A model generated the notes under the pieces. That model was not told where the DNA came from. It did no database searches and saw only the letters and a list, made by a program, of their open reading frames with translations. A program made the position numbers and the translations under genes. A stretch of 47,326 nucleotides of DNA from Verrucomicrobiota bacterium (GTDB lineage: Bacteria; Verrucomicrobiota; Verrucomicrobiia; Opitutales; Opitutaceae), in NCBI GenBank assembly GCA_016235555.1, contig JACRKC010000012.1, positions 1-47,326 of the forward strand, read 5' to 3'. Below are positions 8,382 through 17,613 of this stretch, piece after piece (the stretch's first letter is position 1; each line of letters starts with the position of its first letter).

Positions 8382-9398
8382 ATGCGCCTCGCCTCTCTTC
8401 TTTCGCTCACATCGCTCCTGTTCCTCGGCCTGCCCGCCCGCGCCGAGCGCATCGTGCTCGTCCACGTCGGCGGCGAGTTGCGGGAGCCCTTCGGCGTCGA
8501 CTTCGATCGCGCCGGCAACCTCTTCATCGTCGAGATGGAAAAGGGCAACCGGCTGCTGCGCGTCGACGCGCGCGGCACGCTCAAGCACGTGGCCGGGCGG
8601 CTGGAGAGCGGCGACTCGGGCGATGGCGGGGCGCCGCTCGCGGCGCAGTTTCGGGGGCCCCACAATCTCGCCGTGCTCCCGGATGGTCGCGTCGCCATCG
8701 CCGACACGTGGAACGGGCGGGTGCGCGCGGTCGATTTCGCGACCGGTCGCGTAATCTCGCTCCCCGGCTACGGCGTGCCGGCGAAACGGGCGCGGGCGAG
8801 CGGCCCGTATTGCATCACGCTCACGCCCGATGGCAAAAGCCTCCTCATCGCCGATCTCACGCGCGTGCAGCTGCTGGAGCTTGCAACCGGCCGGCTCACG
8901 CTGATCGCCGGCAACGGGAAGAAAGGCGTGCCGCCCGACGGCGCGCGCGCCAGCGAGGCGCCACTGTCCGATCCGCGCGCCGCCGCGATGGATCGCCAGG
9001 GCAAGGTCTACATCCTCGAGCGCAACGGCCACGCGCTGCGCGTCGTGGCGGTCGACGGCACCATCCGCACCGTCGTCAACGCGTCGGGCAGAAAAGGGGC
9101 CGACGGCGATGGAGGCGACGCACTCGCCGCCACGATGAACGGCCCGAAGCACCTGTGCGTCGACCGCGACGGCTCGGTGCTCATCGCCGACGCGGAGAAC
9201 AATCTCATCCGCCGCTATGTGCCCGCGACGGGCAAGATCGTGCGCGTGGCGGGCACGGGCAAACGCGGCACCGCCGGCCTCGGCGGCCCGCCCGAGGCGT
9301 GCGAACTGGCCCGGCCGCACGGTGTGACGATCGCGCCCGACGGCACGCTCTACATCACCGACAGCTACAACGATCGGATATTGAAGATCGTGAAGTAG
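8382..9398 (+). CDS. Exported NHL-repeat beta-propeller protein
   Basis: This 338-residue protein opens MRLASLLSLTSLLFLGLPAR-A-E-R, a Sec-type signal peptide with probable cleavage after A-R-A. The rest is a series of NHL blades built on P-x-G-V-D-F-D-x-x-G-N-L-F-I-V-E, L-P-D-G-R-V-A-I-A-D-T-W-N-G-R-V-R, D-R-D-G-S-V-L-I-A-D-A-E-N-N-L-I-R and a C-terminal A-P-D-G-T-L-Y-I-T-D-S-Y-N-D-R-I-L-K-I. About five or six blades would make a propeller. No catalytic residues are evident, so a binding or scaffold role in the periplasm is likely. It is divergent from cas3 and convergent with the TonB receptor gene; nothing links it to CRISPR function. Confidence 0.85.
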   Translation: MRLASLLSLTSLLFLGLPARAERIVLVHVGGELREPFGVDFDRAGNLFIVEMEKGNRLLRVDARGTLKHVAGRLESGDSGDGGAPLAAQFRGPHNLAVLPDGRVAIADTWNGRVRAVDFATGRVISLPGYGVPAKRARASGPYCITLTPDGKSLLIADLTRVQLLELATGRLTLIAGNGKKGVPPDGARASEAPLSDPRAAAMDRQGKVYILERNGHALRVVAVDGTIRTVVNASGRKGADGDGGDALAATMNGPKHLCVDRDGSVLIADAENNLIRRYVPATGKIVRVAGTGKRGTAGLGGPPEACELARPHGVTIAPDGTLYITDSYNDRILKIVK

Positions 9399-9399
9399 G

Positions 9400-9476
9400 G
9401 CGTAGCGGCCGAGGTGACGAGGCCGGGGAAGGTGGTGACGTTTTCGCCAGCCTCCTCACGTCGGCTGCTACGCTGG
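9400..9476. repeat. Imperfect inverted repeat between convergent genes
   Basis: The left arm GCGTAGCGGCCGAGGTGACG pairs with a right arm that reads GCGTAGCAGCCGACGTGAGG on the other strand. The two enclose a short variable centre. It fills the 91-bp gap between the convergent NHL and TonB receptor genes, where it could act as a two-way terminator. No T-run follows, so termination is an inference. Confidence 0.65.
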
Positions 9477-9489
9477 GCTCCTGCCCCGC

Positions 9490-12246
9490 TCAGAACGTAA
9501 ACCTCGCCGAGAATTTGATCGTGCGCGGGGCGCGCAGGATGAAGCCGTTGGCGATCGCGACGCCGCTCGTGTCGCGGTAGCCGCCGTCGAAGGTCGAGAC
9601 AATCGGGTCCTGATCGTCGAGGACGTTTTCCACGTTGAGCGCGAGGCGGGTGGGGAAGCCGAGGGCCCGCGTGTTGTAGCCGACGCGCAGCGAGGTGGTG
9701 GTCTGCTCGCCGCGGTAGTAGAGCGTGTTGCGGATGGTGGCCACGTAGGTCCGGCCCGTGCGCGCGGCGCCGGTGCCGAACGAGAGGCCCTTGAGCGCGC
9801 CTTCGCTGAACGTGTAGTTGGCGAAAACGTTCGAGGTGTATTTCACGAGGCCGGTGCGGGTGCGGCCGGCGACGTTGTTGTCGAGGGTGACTTGGGCGTT
9901 CGTGAGCGCGTTGCGCAGCGCGGTGGAGGCGGTGGGGTTGATCGCGAGGCGCGCGGCGGCGTCCCACGCGGCGAAGTTGGCGGCGTAGTAGGCGCGCTGG
10001 CCGGGGAGCGCGTCGATGAACTCGGAGTCGGGCCGGCCGTAGCTCGCCTGCAGGCGGAGCGAGCGGGTGGGATTGGCGGTGACTTCGAACTCGTAGCCGC
10101 GCACGTGCAGCGCCTCGGTGTCGTCGTAGGCGAGCGTGCCGAGCACGGTGTTGCGGGCTTCGCCGCGGGCGTCGAAGTAGTTGTTCCAGATGCCGGAGAA
10201 GCCGATCTTGGTGCCGGTGATGCGGTCCTGCGACTTGGAGTCGTAGTAGCTGGCGGTGGCGTAATACTTGCCGTCCTTGGAGGAGAAACGCAGGCCGGTC
10301 TCGAGGCCCTTGCCGGTGGCGGGGCCGAAGGGCACGCCGCTCAAGCTGGGGTTGCGGCCGGGGCCGATGGGATCGAAGTTTTTCGACCAGTTGGCGTAGA
10401 GGCCGACGGGGCCGAGGTAGTAGATCGCGCCGGCGGAGTAGGTGGTGCCGCTGGCGCCGTCCTGCACGACCGTGAGCGGGCCGCCGACGGTGCGGGCGAT
10501 GGTCTCGATCTTGTAATGGTCGTAGCGGTCGTGGCGGGCGCCGACGAGGAAGCTCAGCTTGTCGTCGAAGAGGCGGGCGTGCGTGAAGCCGGCGACGTGC
10601 TTCAGCTTGTAGTCCTCGTTGAAGTCGAACCAGTGCGTGGGCCAGGCCGCGTAGGCGATGTTCATGCCGCCGACGGAGGAGGGCAGGCCGATGTAGGGAT
10701 GGGTGTTGTCCTCGTAGATGCGCGTGCGGACGAGGTTCTGGTCGGCGACGGTGATGCCGCTGTTGGTGATCTGCGCGTTGTATTGGTGGGCCGTCCAGGT
10801 GATCTTCTGGTCGCCGGCGGAGACGCTGACGGTCTGGCGGTAGGGCGAGCCGAAGAGTTTCGTCTCGAGCCGGTAGGTGAGCTGGAGGCGCGTCTCGTCC
10901 ACGCCGCGATCCTGCGTCTGCTTGGACAGGAAAAATTCGCCGAATTTTTTCCCGAAATTCGGGTTGAGCTGGCCGTTGGGCATCTGGCGGTTGACGTCGA
11001 TGGCCCAGTTGCCGACGCCCTCGTAGTTCTGCGAGTCCCGCGAGTCCTGATAGTAATAACGGCTGAGCGTGACCTCGAATTTTTCCGTGAAGCGGTGGTT
11101 CAACCAGACGGTGACGTCGTTGTATTCCGGGCGGGAGAGCGCGTCCTTCGGGGCGATGGTGAAGGAGCGCTTGGGCATGACGGGAATCCGCGAGCCATCG
11201 AAGGTGATGGTGCCGTTGGTGATCACGGTGGGATACCAGCCGGCCTTGGGGGCCATCGGGAGGAAGTAGCCGTTGGAGCGGTAGCCGCCGGCCCAGTTTT
11301 GCAGGCCGAGCCCGGGCTGGCCGGCGATCCAGACGCGAAAGACGGGCAGACCGGTGATGGCGGCGACGGCGCCGCTCGCGGTGGAGAGCGTGGAGCCCCA
11401 TGTCTGGGCGACGGTGCCGTCGTAGCGGGTGACGCCCTCGGCCGCGGTGCTGCGCAGGAAGCTGCGCTCGGCCTTGCTCATCTCGCCGTCGACGCGGACG
11501 GAGGTCCGGTCGCTGAGTTTGAAGGTGAGGGCGAGGTCGGCGGCGCGTTGGAAATCCTGGTCCTGATCGCGCCAGCCGCGGTGGTGTTTCTCGAGGACGT
11601 TGATGCGGGCGGCGATCCTGCCGGAGACGCGGCGGTTGACGTCGCCCTCGAAGCGCCAGCCGCCGTTGCTGTCGCCGGTGAACTGCGTGGTGATGAAATC
11701 CTGATCGAGGCGGGCCTGCTTGGTGTAGGAGCTCATGACGCCGCCGATGGTGCCGACGCCGAAGAGGATCGAGTTGGGGCCGCGGTCGAACTCGAGGCGC
11801 TCGATGTTATAGGTGTCGGCGCTCTGGTAGAACGTGAAGTAGTTGCGCGTCGGTCCGGAGCCGCCTTGGAGCGACTGGCCGGCGCCGCGGAAATTGAAAT
11901 CCCAGTCGTTGAAGGGCGAGGAACTCTTGCCGGCGTTGAGATCGGAGGGGATGGCGTTGACGGTCCATTTGAGCGCCTCGCGCACGTCGGTGATCGCGAC
12001 GTCGTCGAGGAACGTGCGCGTGAGCGACGAGATGGCGGTGGGCGTGAGCTTGATCGGAGTCGCGGTGCGGCCGCCGGCGAGAGAGTCGATGGCGATGTAG
12101 CCGCTGTCCTTTTCGGTGTTCACGACGAAGCTCTCGAGCACGATGGTCTCGGGCGGCGTGGCGGCGGGTGCGGGTGGCGCCGTCTGGGCGACGAGCGAGG
12201 CCGCGGTGCTGAACGCGAACAGCAAGGCGATGCGATGGGTTTTCAT
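9490..12246 (-). CDS. TonB-dependent outer-membrane receptor
   Basis: This 918-residue receptor imports a large substrate across the outer membrane with energy from TonB-ExbBD. Start at the ATG at 12246, giving signal peptide MKTHRIALLFAFSTAASLVA. A TonB-box-like stretch E-S-F-V-V-N-T-E-K-D and the plug domain (about 45-170, with R-G-P-N-S-I-L-F-G-V-G-T-I-G-G) follow, then a long beta-barrel. It ends N-V-L-D-D-Q-D-P and a terminal aromatic F-S-A-R-F-T-F. It lies 38 bp downstream of the glycoamylase-like gene on the same strand, so a sugar polymer or its fragments is the likely substrate (inference). Confidence 0.92.
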   Translation of the reverse strand: MKTHRIALLFAFSTAASLVAQTAPPAPAATPPETIVLESFVVNTEKDSGYIAIDSLAGGRTATPIKLTPTAISSLTRTFLDDVAITDVREALKWTVNAIPSDLNAGKSSSPFNDWDFNFRGAGQSLQGGSGPTRNYFTFYQSADTYNIERLEFDRGPNSILFGVGTIGGVMSSYTKQARLDQDFITTQFTGDSNGGWRFEGDVNRRVSGRIAARINVLEKHHRGWRDQDQDFQRAADLALTFKLSDRTSVRVDGEMSKAERSFLRSTAAEGVTRYDGTVAQTWGSTLSTASGAVAAITGLPVFRVWIAGQPGLGLQNWAGGYRSNGYFLPMAPKAGWYPTVITNGTITFDGSRIPVMPKRSFTIAPKDALSRPEYNDVTVWLNHRFTEKFEVTLSRYYYQDSRDSQNYEGVGNWAIDVNRQMPNGQLNPNFGKKFGEFFLSKQTQDRGVDETRLQLTYRLETKLFGSPYRQTVSVSAGDQKITWTAHQYNAQITNSGITVADQNLVRTRIYEDNTHPYIGLPSSVGGMNIAYAAWPTHWFDFNEDYKLKHVAGFTHARLFDDKLSFLVGARHDRYDHYKIETIARTVGGPLTVVQDGASGTTYSAGAIYYLGPVGLYANWSKNFDPIGPGRNPSLSGVPFGPATGKGLETGLRFSSKDGKYYATASYYDSKSQDRITGTKIGFSGIWNNYFDARGEARNTVLGTLAYDDTEALHVRGYEFEVTANPTRSLRLQASYGRPDSEFIDALPGQRAYYAANFAAWDAAARLAINPTASTALRNALTNAQVTLDNNVAGRTRTGLVKYTSNVFANYTFSEGALKGLSFGTGAARTGRTYVATIRNTLYYRGEQTTTSLRVGYNTRALGFPTRLALNVENVLDDQDPIVSTFDGGYRDTSGVAIANGFILRAPRTIKFSARFTF

Positions 12247-12284
12247 GGTGGTAGGCGGAAAGGGTGGATGGGGAGGATTGCCAA

Positions 12285-15005
12285 TCACGGCGCGAGGACA
12301 AGCGTGCCGAGGTCGCTCGTGCCGTCTTCGTGGACGTGGCGGCGCCAGGTGAGTTTGAGGGCGGGGAGGTTGTTGCGCGGACCCGAAACATGCACGGCGG
12401 CGGTGGCGCCGAACTGCAGGCCGGCGGCGGGCCGCACACCGATCTGTTCCCAGGGTATGCGGGTCTCGACCGTGTAGCCGGTGGCGTGGCGGGAAATCTC
12501 GGCCATCATGGGCTGCCGGCGCACGACATCGCGCGCAGTGCCGTTGGAGAGAAACGAGAAGACCCGATCATCGGCGGGATCGTTGGTGAAGCCGTCGCCC
12601 CGCGGGTCGAGGAGCAGTTCGACGGATTCGCGCCGACGCTCGGGCCGCAGGGAGCCGGGCGGTGTGTCCGTGGCTTCGGCGTGGAAGTGCAGCGCGGTCT
12701 CATCCCAGGCGAACGCGAAGCGAAGGGAGAGCGCGGGATCGTCGGCGTGCACGTCGGCGGGCGAATCGCGAAACGCGAGGCCGTCGAGCACCTGCCAGTC
12801 CCACTCCGCGGCCGGGCGGCTGGCGCGGCGCACGAGGGCGCGGCGCGGTGGAGTGGGCGCGGCCGGACCGGCGAGTTCGCGGCGGGCGATGAGCGAGTTG
12901 TTGGGGCCGAAGGCCGCCTCGGCGAATTCGGGGATCGCGGCGCGACCGGCCTGCACGAGCGGGTCGCTCTGGAACCAGCGGCGCGCGCCGCCGTGCGCCG
13001 AGAGGACGTTGACCACGGCGATCACGAGGGCGGCGTGGTCGCGCACGCTGGCCCGGGTGGGCAACTCGTCCGGTCGGTCGCCGTCGGCGACGCGCGCCGC
13101 GGCGTGCGCGGGAAAGGCGTCGACGAGCAGGGCCATGGTCAACGGATCCCTGGCTTCGTCGCGGCGCGCGTAGGCGAGCTGCGCGGCCGAGGCGCCGGTG
13201 ATGATCTCGCGCTCGTCGAGCCAGAGGCCGGGCAGGAGGTGGTCGGCGGGTGTGGCTGGCGCGAGCACATGCACCGGGCCGAGCGCGACGGGCGTGCGCG
13301 TGAGGCTGGCCCAGGCCGCCGGCGGCAGCGCGCCCGTGGCGATTTTAAGAAACGTGCCGAGGCGCGCTTCCGCGCCGAGGTTGCGCGGGGCGGAGGCCGG
13401 CGCGGGCCAATGGATCTCGACGAGGCGCGCAGCGACTTCGCGCGTGAGCAGGGGCAACGCCTGACGCAGCGTGATGAGGGCCGCGACGTGGTGGGCGAGG
13501 GCGGCTTCGTCGGGTGGCGCCGGCGCGGCGGCCAGCCACGTGCGAGCGGCCGCGGTGGCCTCGTCGGCGCGGATGATCCCGAGCGCGTGGGCGCTGAGCA
13601 TCGCGCCGAGCTGCAAGCCGGCGGTGCCGGCGGCCGCCGGTTCGTGCGCGATCGCGTGCCAGGCCCGCTCGGCGACGCGGCGGAGCCGGTCGGACTCGGC
13701 GGTGTCGAGCGCACGGCGGGTCGACACGAACCCGGCGCGGGTGAGGCCGCGTGGCACCTCGGGCGCGCGCATGAAGTGCCGCCACACGAAACCGGTGCGG
13801 GCGTTTTCCGCCTGGAGGAGCGTGATGCCGACATCGAGTCCGATCACGTCGGGAGCGACCCAGCCGGAGTCGGGGTTGAACGCGTCGACGAAGCCGTAGT
13901 GCTGCCAGATGCGGTCGCCGAAAGCCTCGCGCATGTGGCGCAGCGTGAGCAGCGTCTCCCGTGGCGCGAAGGGCAGGGAACCGGCCGCGGCGCATGGGAC
14001 GAGCGTGCCATCGAGGGACCCACCGTCGATCGAGCGCGGCGGACCGCCCCAGGCCAGGTAGCCGCGCGCGGAATCGGAGGCGGTGACGCCCCAGAGCTTT
14101 TCGCTCCAGCTTGGGAACCGGGGCGCGAGATCAATGCAGAATTGCCGGTGCGCGAGCGTGGCGAGCACGGAGTTGCGATGATAGTCGGCGAAGGCATCGC
14201 GTTTCCCCCGGAAGTCCACGTAGGCGTGGGAAAACTGATGGATGAACAGCGGCGCGCCGGCGAGGAAGTGCCGGCCGCCGTGCGTGATCGTGGGATCGCG
14301 TTTCCAGGCCAGCCACGTCGCGGCGGGCAGCGGATGGGTGGCGCTGCCGAGTGCCAGCACGTTCATGCCGAGATGCTCCGAAAATGACCGCCAGCGGTAA
14401 CGCGAAAAACCCAGCTCGTCGCGCCAGCTCGACGCGAGCGTGTCGCCGCCGTTGAGCATCCACGGCCAGTCGAGGCTCTCGTAGATGCCGTTGACGAGCG
14501 TCGTCACCTCGGTGTCGGCGAAATACTCACGCGCCACGATCGCGCCGAAGAGCATGAGGCTCGTGTCGATCGGCGAAACCTCGCACTCCCACGCGCGGGC
14601 GCCGGTGTCGCGTTCCATGAAGTGGTAGAAAAACCCATGCCGGCGTGGCGCCTCGTGGGCGAGGAACCGCAGCATGGCGCGCACGCGTTCGAGCGCGGCG
14701 GTGCGCGCCACCCAGCCGCGTTCCGCTGCGATGGCCCAGCCGGTCAGCGCGAAGCCGCTCGAGGCGATGCTGGCCTTGCCCTTGGGCGCCCCGCCGGTGG
14801 CGAAGGCGCGATCGCTCACGAGGTGCGTGCGGGGATGGGCCTGTTCCTCGAAGAAGCGGAAGGAGGCGCGCTGCAGTTCGTCGAGGAAGCGGTGCTCGTC
14901 CACCGTGAGGCTGGCGGCCGCCTCCGCGGCGGGCGGCGATTCGGCCCCGGCGAGCGCAATCGCGAGGGAGAAGCTGGCAATCAGGCGACGCAGGGGAGCG
15001 ACCAT
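12285..15005 (-). CDS. Exported glycoamylase-like (GH144-type) enzyme with C-terminal CBM9-like domain
   Basis: Taken from the ATG at 15005, this is a 906-residue protein with signal peptide MVAPLRRLIASFSLAIALAG. Residues about 35-420 match the glycoamylase-like family (Pfam PF10091; founding members are endo-beta-1,2-glucanases of GH144). Visible blocks are S-S-G-F-A-L-T-G-W (82-90), H-G-F-F-Y-H-F-M (123-130), E-V-S-P-I-D-T-S-L-M-L (142-152), H-Q-F-S-H-A-Y-V-D-F-R, W-G-V-T-A-S-D-S-A-R-G-Y and D-G-T-L-V-P-C-A-A-A-G-S-L-P-F. A middle region (about 440-700) was not recognised. The last 170 residues resemble a CBM9-type sugar-binding domain (E-S-V-E-L-L-L-D-P, then Y-T-V-E-T-R-I-P-W). It probably feeds the adjacent TonB receptor; substrate not proven. 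Confidence 0.82.
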   Translation of the reverse strand: MVAPLRRLIASFSLAIALAGAESPPAAEAAASLTVDEHRFLDELQRASFRFFEEQAHPRTHLVSDRAFATGGAPKGKASIASSGFALTGWAIAAERGWVARTAALERVRAMLRFLAHEAPRRHGFFYHFMERDTGARAWECEVSPIDTSLMLFGAIVAREYFADTEVTTLVNGIYESLDWPWMLNGGDTLASSWRDELGFSRYRWRSFSEHLGMNVLALGSATHPLPAATWLAWKRDPTITHGGRHFLAGAPLFIHQFSHAYVDFRGKRDAFADYHRNSVLATLAHRQFCIDLAPRFPSWSEKLWGVTASDSARGYLAWGGPPRSIDGGSLDGTLVPCAAAGSLPFAPRETLLTLRHMREAFGDRIWQHYGFVDAFNPDSGWVAPDVIGLDVGITLLQAENARTGFVWRHFMRAPEVPRGLTRAGFVSTRRALDTAESDRLRRVAERAWHAIAHEPAAAGTAGLQLGAMLSAHALGIIRADEATAAARTWLAAAPAPPDEAALAHHVAALITLRQALPLLTREVAARLVEIHWPAPASAPRNLGAEARLGTFLKIATGALPPAAWASLTRTPVALGPVHVLAPATPADHLLPGLWLDEREIITGASAAQLAYARRDEARDPLTMALLVDAFPAHAAARVADGDRPDELPTRASVRDHAALVIAVVNVLSAHGGARRWFQSDPLVQAGRAAIPEFAEAAFGPNNSLIARRELAGPAAPTPPRRALVRRASRPAAEWDWQVLDGLAFRDSPADVHADDPALSLRFAFAWDETALHFHAEATDTPPGSLRPERRRESVELLLDPRGDGFTNDPADDRVFSFLSNGTARDVVRRQPMMAEISRHATGYTVETRIPWEQIGVRPAAGLQFGATAAVHVSGPRNNLPALKLTWRRHVHEDGTSDLGTLVLAP

Positions 15006-15083
15006 GCGAGAAAGAATGGGGGGCGCGGAGGGTTGCGTCGACGTTTGCCGGCGCGCCGGGCGGTTCAAGGAAATAGGCCGCGA

Positions 15084-15200
15084 GGCGGAGCGCGTTGACC
15101 TCAACGCGCTGGGGCGAAGGTGGGAGCGGGTTTCCCCCGCGACTCGTCGGGGCGTAAAGCCCCTCCCACCAAAAGCGCGTTGGGGGCAACGCGCGCCACC
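15084..15200. repeat. 117-bp compound palindrome, copy A
   Basis: The outer arms are themselves hairpins (GCGCGTTGACCTCAACGCGC on the left, GCGCGTTGGGGGCAACGCGC on the right). They enclose an inner pair GGTGGGAGCGGGTTT ... AAAGCCCCTCCCACC. The reverse complement of 32186-32302 aligns with it over the full 117 bp with no gap and about 10 mismatches. It lies between the symporter and glycoamylase-like genes, right up against the symporter stop codon, where it may stop or stabilise transcripts. Confidence 0.9.
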
Positions 15201-16994
15201 TTAATGTCCGGCGCCGGCCTGGTGCTCCTGGATGTATTCCTGCTTCAGCCCGAGTTTCTCCGGGGCGTGCAGCACGAGCATCTTCATGCGGATGTCGCCG
15301 GGCACCTTTTCGGCCGTGAGTTTTGAAACGACGATCATCAGCCCGATCGCGAGCGGCACGGTCCAGATCGCGGGCTGCTCGCAGAGGATGCGCAGGAGCG
15401 GGTGCGTCGCCCAGAAGGCCGCGAGATCCACTTTCTTCAGGTCGCTCAGGTTGATGATCGAGGTGCACGCGAGCGCGGCGAGGCCGCCGCCGAGCATGCC
15501 GGTCGCCGCGCCCGTCATCGTCATGCCCCGCCACCACACGCTCATGAACAGCAACGGGAAATAACTCGCCGCTGCGATCGCGAAGGCCTGGCCGACCATG
15601 AAGTTGATCTGCAATGCCTCCACGCCGGTGCCCAGCACGATGGAAATGACGCCGACGATGACCGCGGAAATCTTGAACGCCACCAGGCGCTCCTGCGGCT
15701 TCGACTCCGGGCGCAGGATGCGGCCATAGACGTCGTGGGCGAGCGCGCCCGTCATCGAGACGAGCAGCCCGCTGAACGTGCTCATGAACGCCGCGAACGC
15801 GCCCGCGCACGTGATGCCGCTCAGGATGGAGCCGAGCACGCCGTAGCGCTCGTTGAGGATGCGGGGCAGCTCGAGCACGATCTTGTCGGTGCCCTTGGCG
15901 CCGGCGGCGGCGTAGAGCTCGGGCAGCAGGTTGCGGCCGAGGGCGCCGAAGACGGGCGGAAAGACGTAGAAGATGCCGATGAGGATCATCACCCACATGG
16001 TGGTGCGTTTGGCGGCCACGCCGTCGGGGTTCGTGTAAAACCGCACGAGGATGTGCGGAAGCCCCGCGGTCCCGCACACGAGCGCGATGATGAGCGAGTA
16101 GGTGTAGAGGAGCGAGTAGGGTTTCTGGTGTTCCGCGAGGTAGGCGGCGCGCTGCTCGGCGGGCAGGGCCGCGGCGGCGGTGCCGACCGCCTTGGTCGTG
16201 AGCGGGCCGAATGGCGAAATCCACGCGGCGTCCTTCGGCGCTTTTTCGACGAGCGGCTTGCGCTCGACGACCTGGGCCGCGACCGGCGCGGCGGCTTCAC
16301 CGGGCGCCGCGTTGGCGCCGATCTGGTGGTTGTAGAAACCGTAGACGGCGAGCAGCACGAACACGGGCACGCTGATCGCGAACATCTTCGCCCAATACTG
16401 GAACGCCTGCACGAGCGTGATGCCCTTCATGCCGCCGAGCGCGACGTTGAACGTGATCACCGCGCCGACGAGCACGACCCCGCCCCAGTAGGGCATGCCG
16501 GGGAAGATGTAGGCGAGCGTCGTGCCCGCGCCCTTCATCTGCGGCATCGTGTAGAAAAATCCGATGAACAGCACGAAGCACACGGCGATCTTGCGGAAGA
16601 GCGGCGAGTCGAACCGGCCCTCCGCAAAATCCGGGATCGTGTAGGCGCCGAAGCGGCGCAGCGGCCCGGCGATGAACAGCAGCAGGAACAGGTAGCCGCA
16701 GGCATAACACACCGGATACCACAGCGCATCATAGCCGCTGGACATCACCATGCCGGCCACGCCCATGAACGACGCGGCCGAGAGATACTCGCCGGAGATC
16801 GCGGAGGCGTTCCAGCCGACGGACACCGAGCGGCCCGCCACGAAGAAGTCGCTGGCGGTCTTCGAGGTCCTGGCCGAGCGGAAGCCCATCCAGATCGTCA
16901 CGGCCACGGTGATGAGCGAGAACGTGAGAATCCACGGATCGACGTTGGCCAGCAGCCCGCCGCCCGCGGCGAAGAAAATCGGGACGGCGTTCAT
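15201..16994 (-). CDS. Sodium:solute symporter, ActP-like
   Basis: This 597-residue integral membrane protein of the SSS family couples sodium entry to uptake of a small organic acid or sugar. The family blocks are present: F-F-V-A-G-R-S-V-S-V-G-W-N-A-S-A-I-S-G-E-Y, then A-S-F-M-G-V-A-G, T-I-P-D-F and L-P-H-I-L-V-R-F-Y-T. About 13 hydrophobic segments are visible. The closest known type is ActP, an acetate/monocarboxylate carrier, which also comes with a small DUF485 partner as here. Start and upstream stop overlap as TGATG (16992-16996), showing translational coupling. A hydrophilic insert at about residues 225-285 is longer than usual. Substrate unassigned. Confidence 0.88.
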   Translation of the reverse strand: MNAVPIFFAAGGGLLANVDPWILTFSLITVAVTIWMGFRSARTSKTASDFFVAGRSVSVGWNASAISGEYLSAASFMGVAGMVMSSGYDALWYPVCYACGYLFLLLFIAGPLRRFGAYTIPDFAEGRFDSPLFRKIAVCFVLFIGFFYTMPQMKGAGTTLAYIFPGMPYWGGVVLVGAVITFNVALGGMKGITLVQAFQYWAKMFAISVPVFVLLAVYGFYNHQIGANAAPGEAAAPVAAQVVERKPLVEKAPKDAAWISPFGPLTTKAVGTAAAALPAEQRAAYLAEHQKPYSLLYTYSLIIALVCGTAGLPHILVRFYTNPDGVAAKRTTMWVMILIGIFYVFPPVFGALGRNLLPELYAAAGAKGTDKIVLELPRILNERYGVLGSILSGITCAGAFAAFMSTFSGLLVSMTGALAHDVYGRILRPESKPQERLVAFKISAVIVGVISIVLGTGVEALQINFMVGQAFAIAAASYFPLLFMSVWWRGMTMTGAATGMLGGGLAALACTSIINLSDLKKVDLAAFWATHPLLRILCEQPAIWTVPLAIGLMIVVSKLTAEKVPGDIRMKMLVLHAPEKLGLKQEYIQEHQAGAGH

Positions 16995-17314
16995 CAGCGT
17001 TTGCCCTCCTTTTCCCGCTGCACCTGCGCCACCTCGTCGTCCTCGAGCGCGATGGAGCGCTTGATGAAGAACCACGAGATGGCCCACACCGCGGGGAAGA
17101 ACAGCACGCCGAGCACGAGCCAGCTCAACGTAAAGCCGCCCACGCGTGTCGCCATGAGGGCGGGCGCGAAGTAGTTGGCGAGCGGCAGGCCGAGCAGCAC
17201 GATCAGAAACGCCGCGGCGCAGACGATCGAGAGCCGGAGTTGACGGCGCATCAGCGTGTGGAGGAAGGACTCGCTGTGCACGACATCGTCGTGGTCGGGG
17301 GAAGGAGGGGGCAT
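16994..17314 (-). CDS. Small two-helix membrane protein, DUF485-like symporter partner
   Basis: This 106-residue protein (start ATG at 17314; a Met at 17371 is a possible longer start) has a cytoplasmic head. Two hydrophobic helices follow: L-S-I-V-C-A-A-A-F-L-I-V-L-L-G-L-P-L-A, and L-S-W-L-V-L-G-V-L-F-F-P-A-V-W-A-I-S-W. A charged C-terminal tail completes it. Size, topology and the gene order before an ActP-like symporter match the YjcH/DUF485 family, whose exact role is unclear. Its stop overlaps the symporter start, so the pair is made together. Confidence 0.8.
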   Translation of the reverse strand: MPPPSPDHDDVVHSESFLHTLMRRQLRLSIVCAAAFLIVLLGLPLANYFAPALMATRVGGFTLSWLVLGVLFFPAVWAISWFFIKRSIALEDDEVAQVQREKEGKR

Positions 17315-17613
17315 CGGGCGGAGGATGTTGGGAGGGGCTTGCGGCGCGGCAAAGGTTTTCTGCGGCATTTTGCGGCGGAGCGCGGCGGCGCGTGGTCCCG
17401 CGGAACGCACACCGGTAGCCGCGGGTGCGGAGGCATCGCATCCGGCACGTGGAGCGCGTTGCCCTCCACGCGCTGGGGGGCGCGGCGCGCAACGTTCGCC
17501 ACCTCGGAAACGCCCCGGTTTTTCGCCCCCGGCCGGGCCGGATTCGCCTCGTCTTTCCCCGGGTTCGTCCCACGGGCGTGGCCGGTCGGGCTGGTTCGCG
17601 GTCTCCTCCAACC
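17315..17613. promoter_or_regulatory. Divergent region between symporter operon and sigma factor gene
   Basis: These 299 bp should carry both divergent promoters, but I see no clear boxes. At 17449-17475 lies a single hairpin of the GTGGAGCGCGTTG...CGCGC family that forms the outer arms of the 117-bp elements, with a degenerate partner near 17480-17506. No coding frame here looks genuine; the long upward extensions of both neighbouring frames are low-complexity Arg/Pro/Ala translations. Confidence 0.4.
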
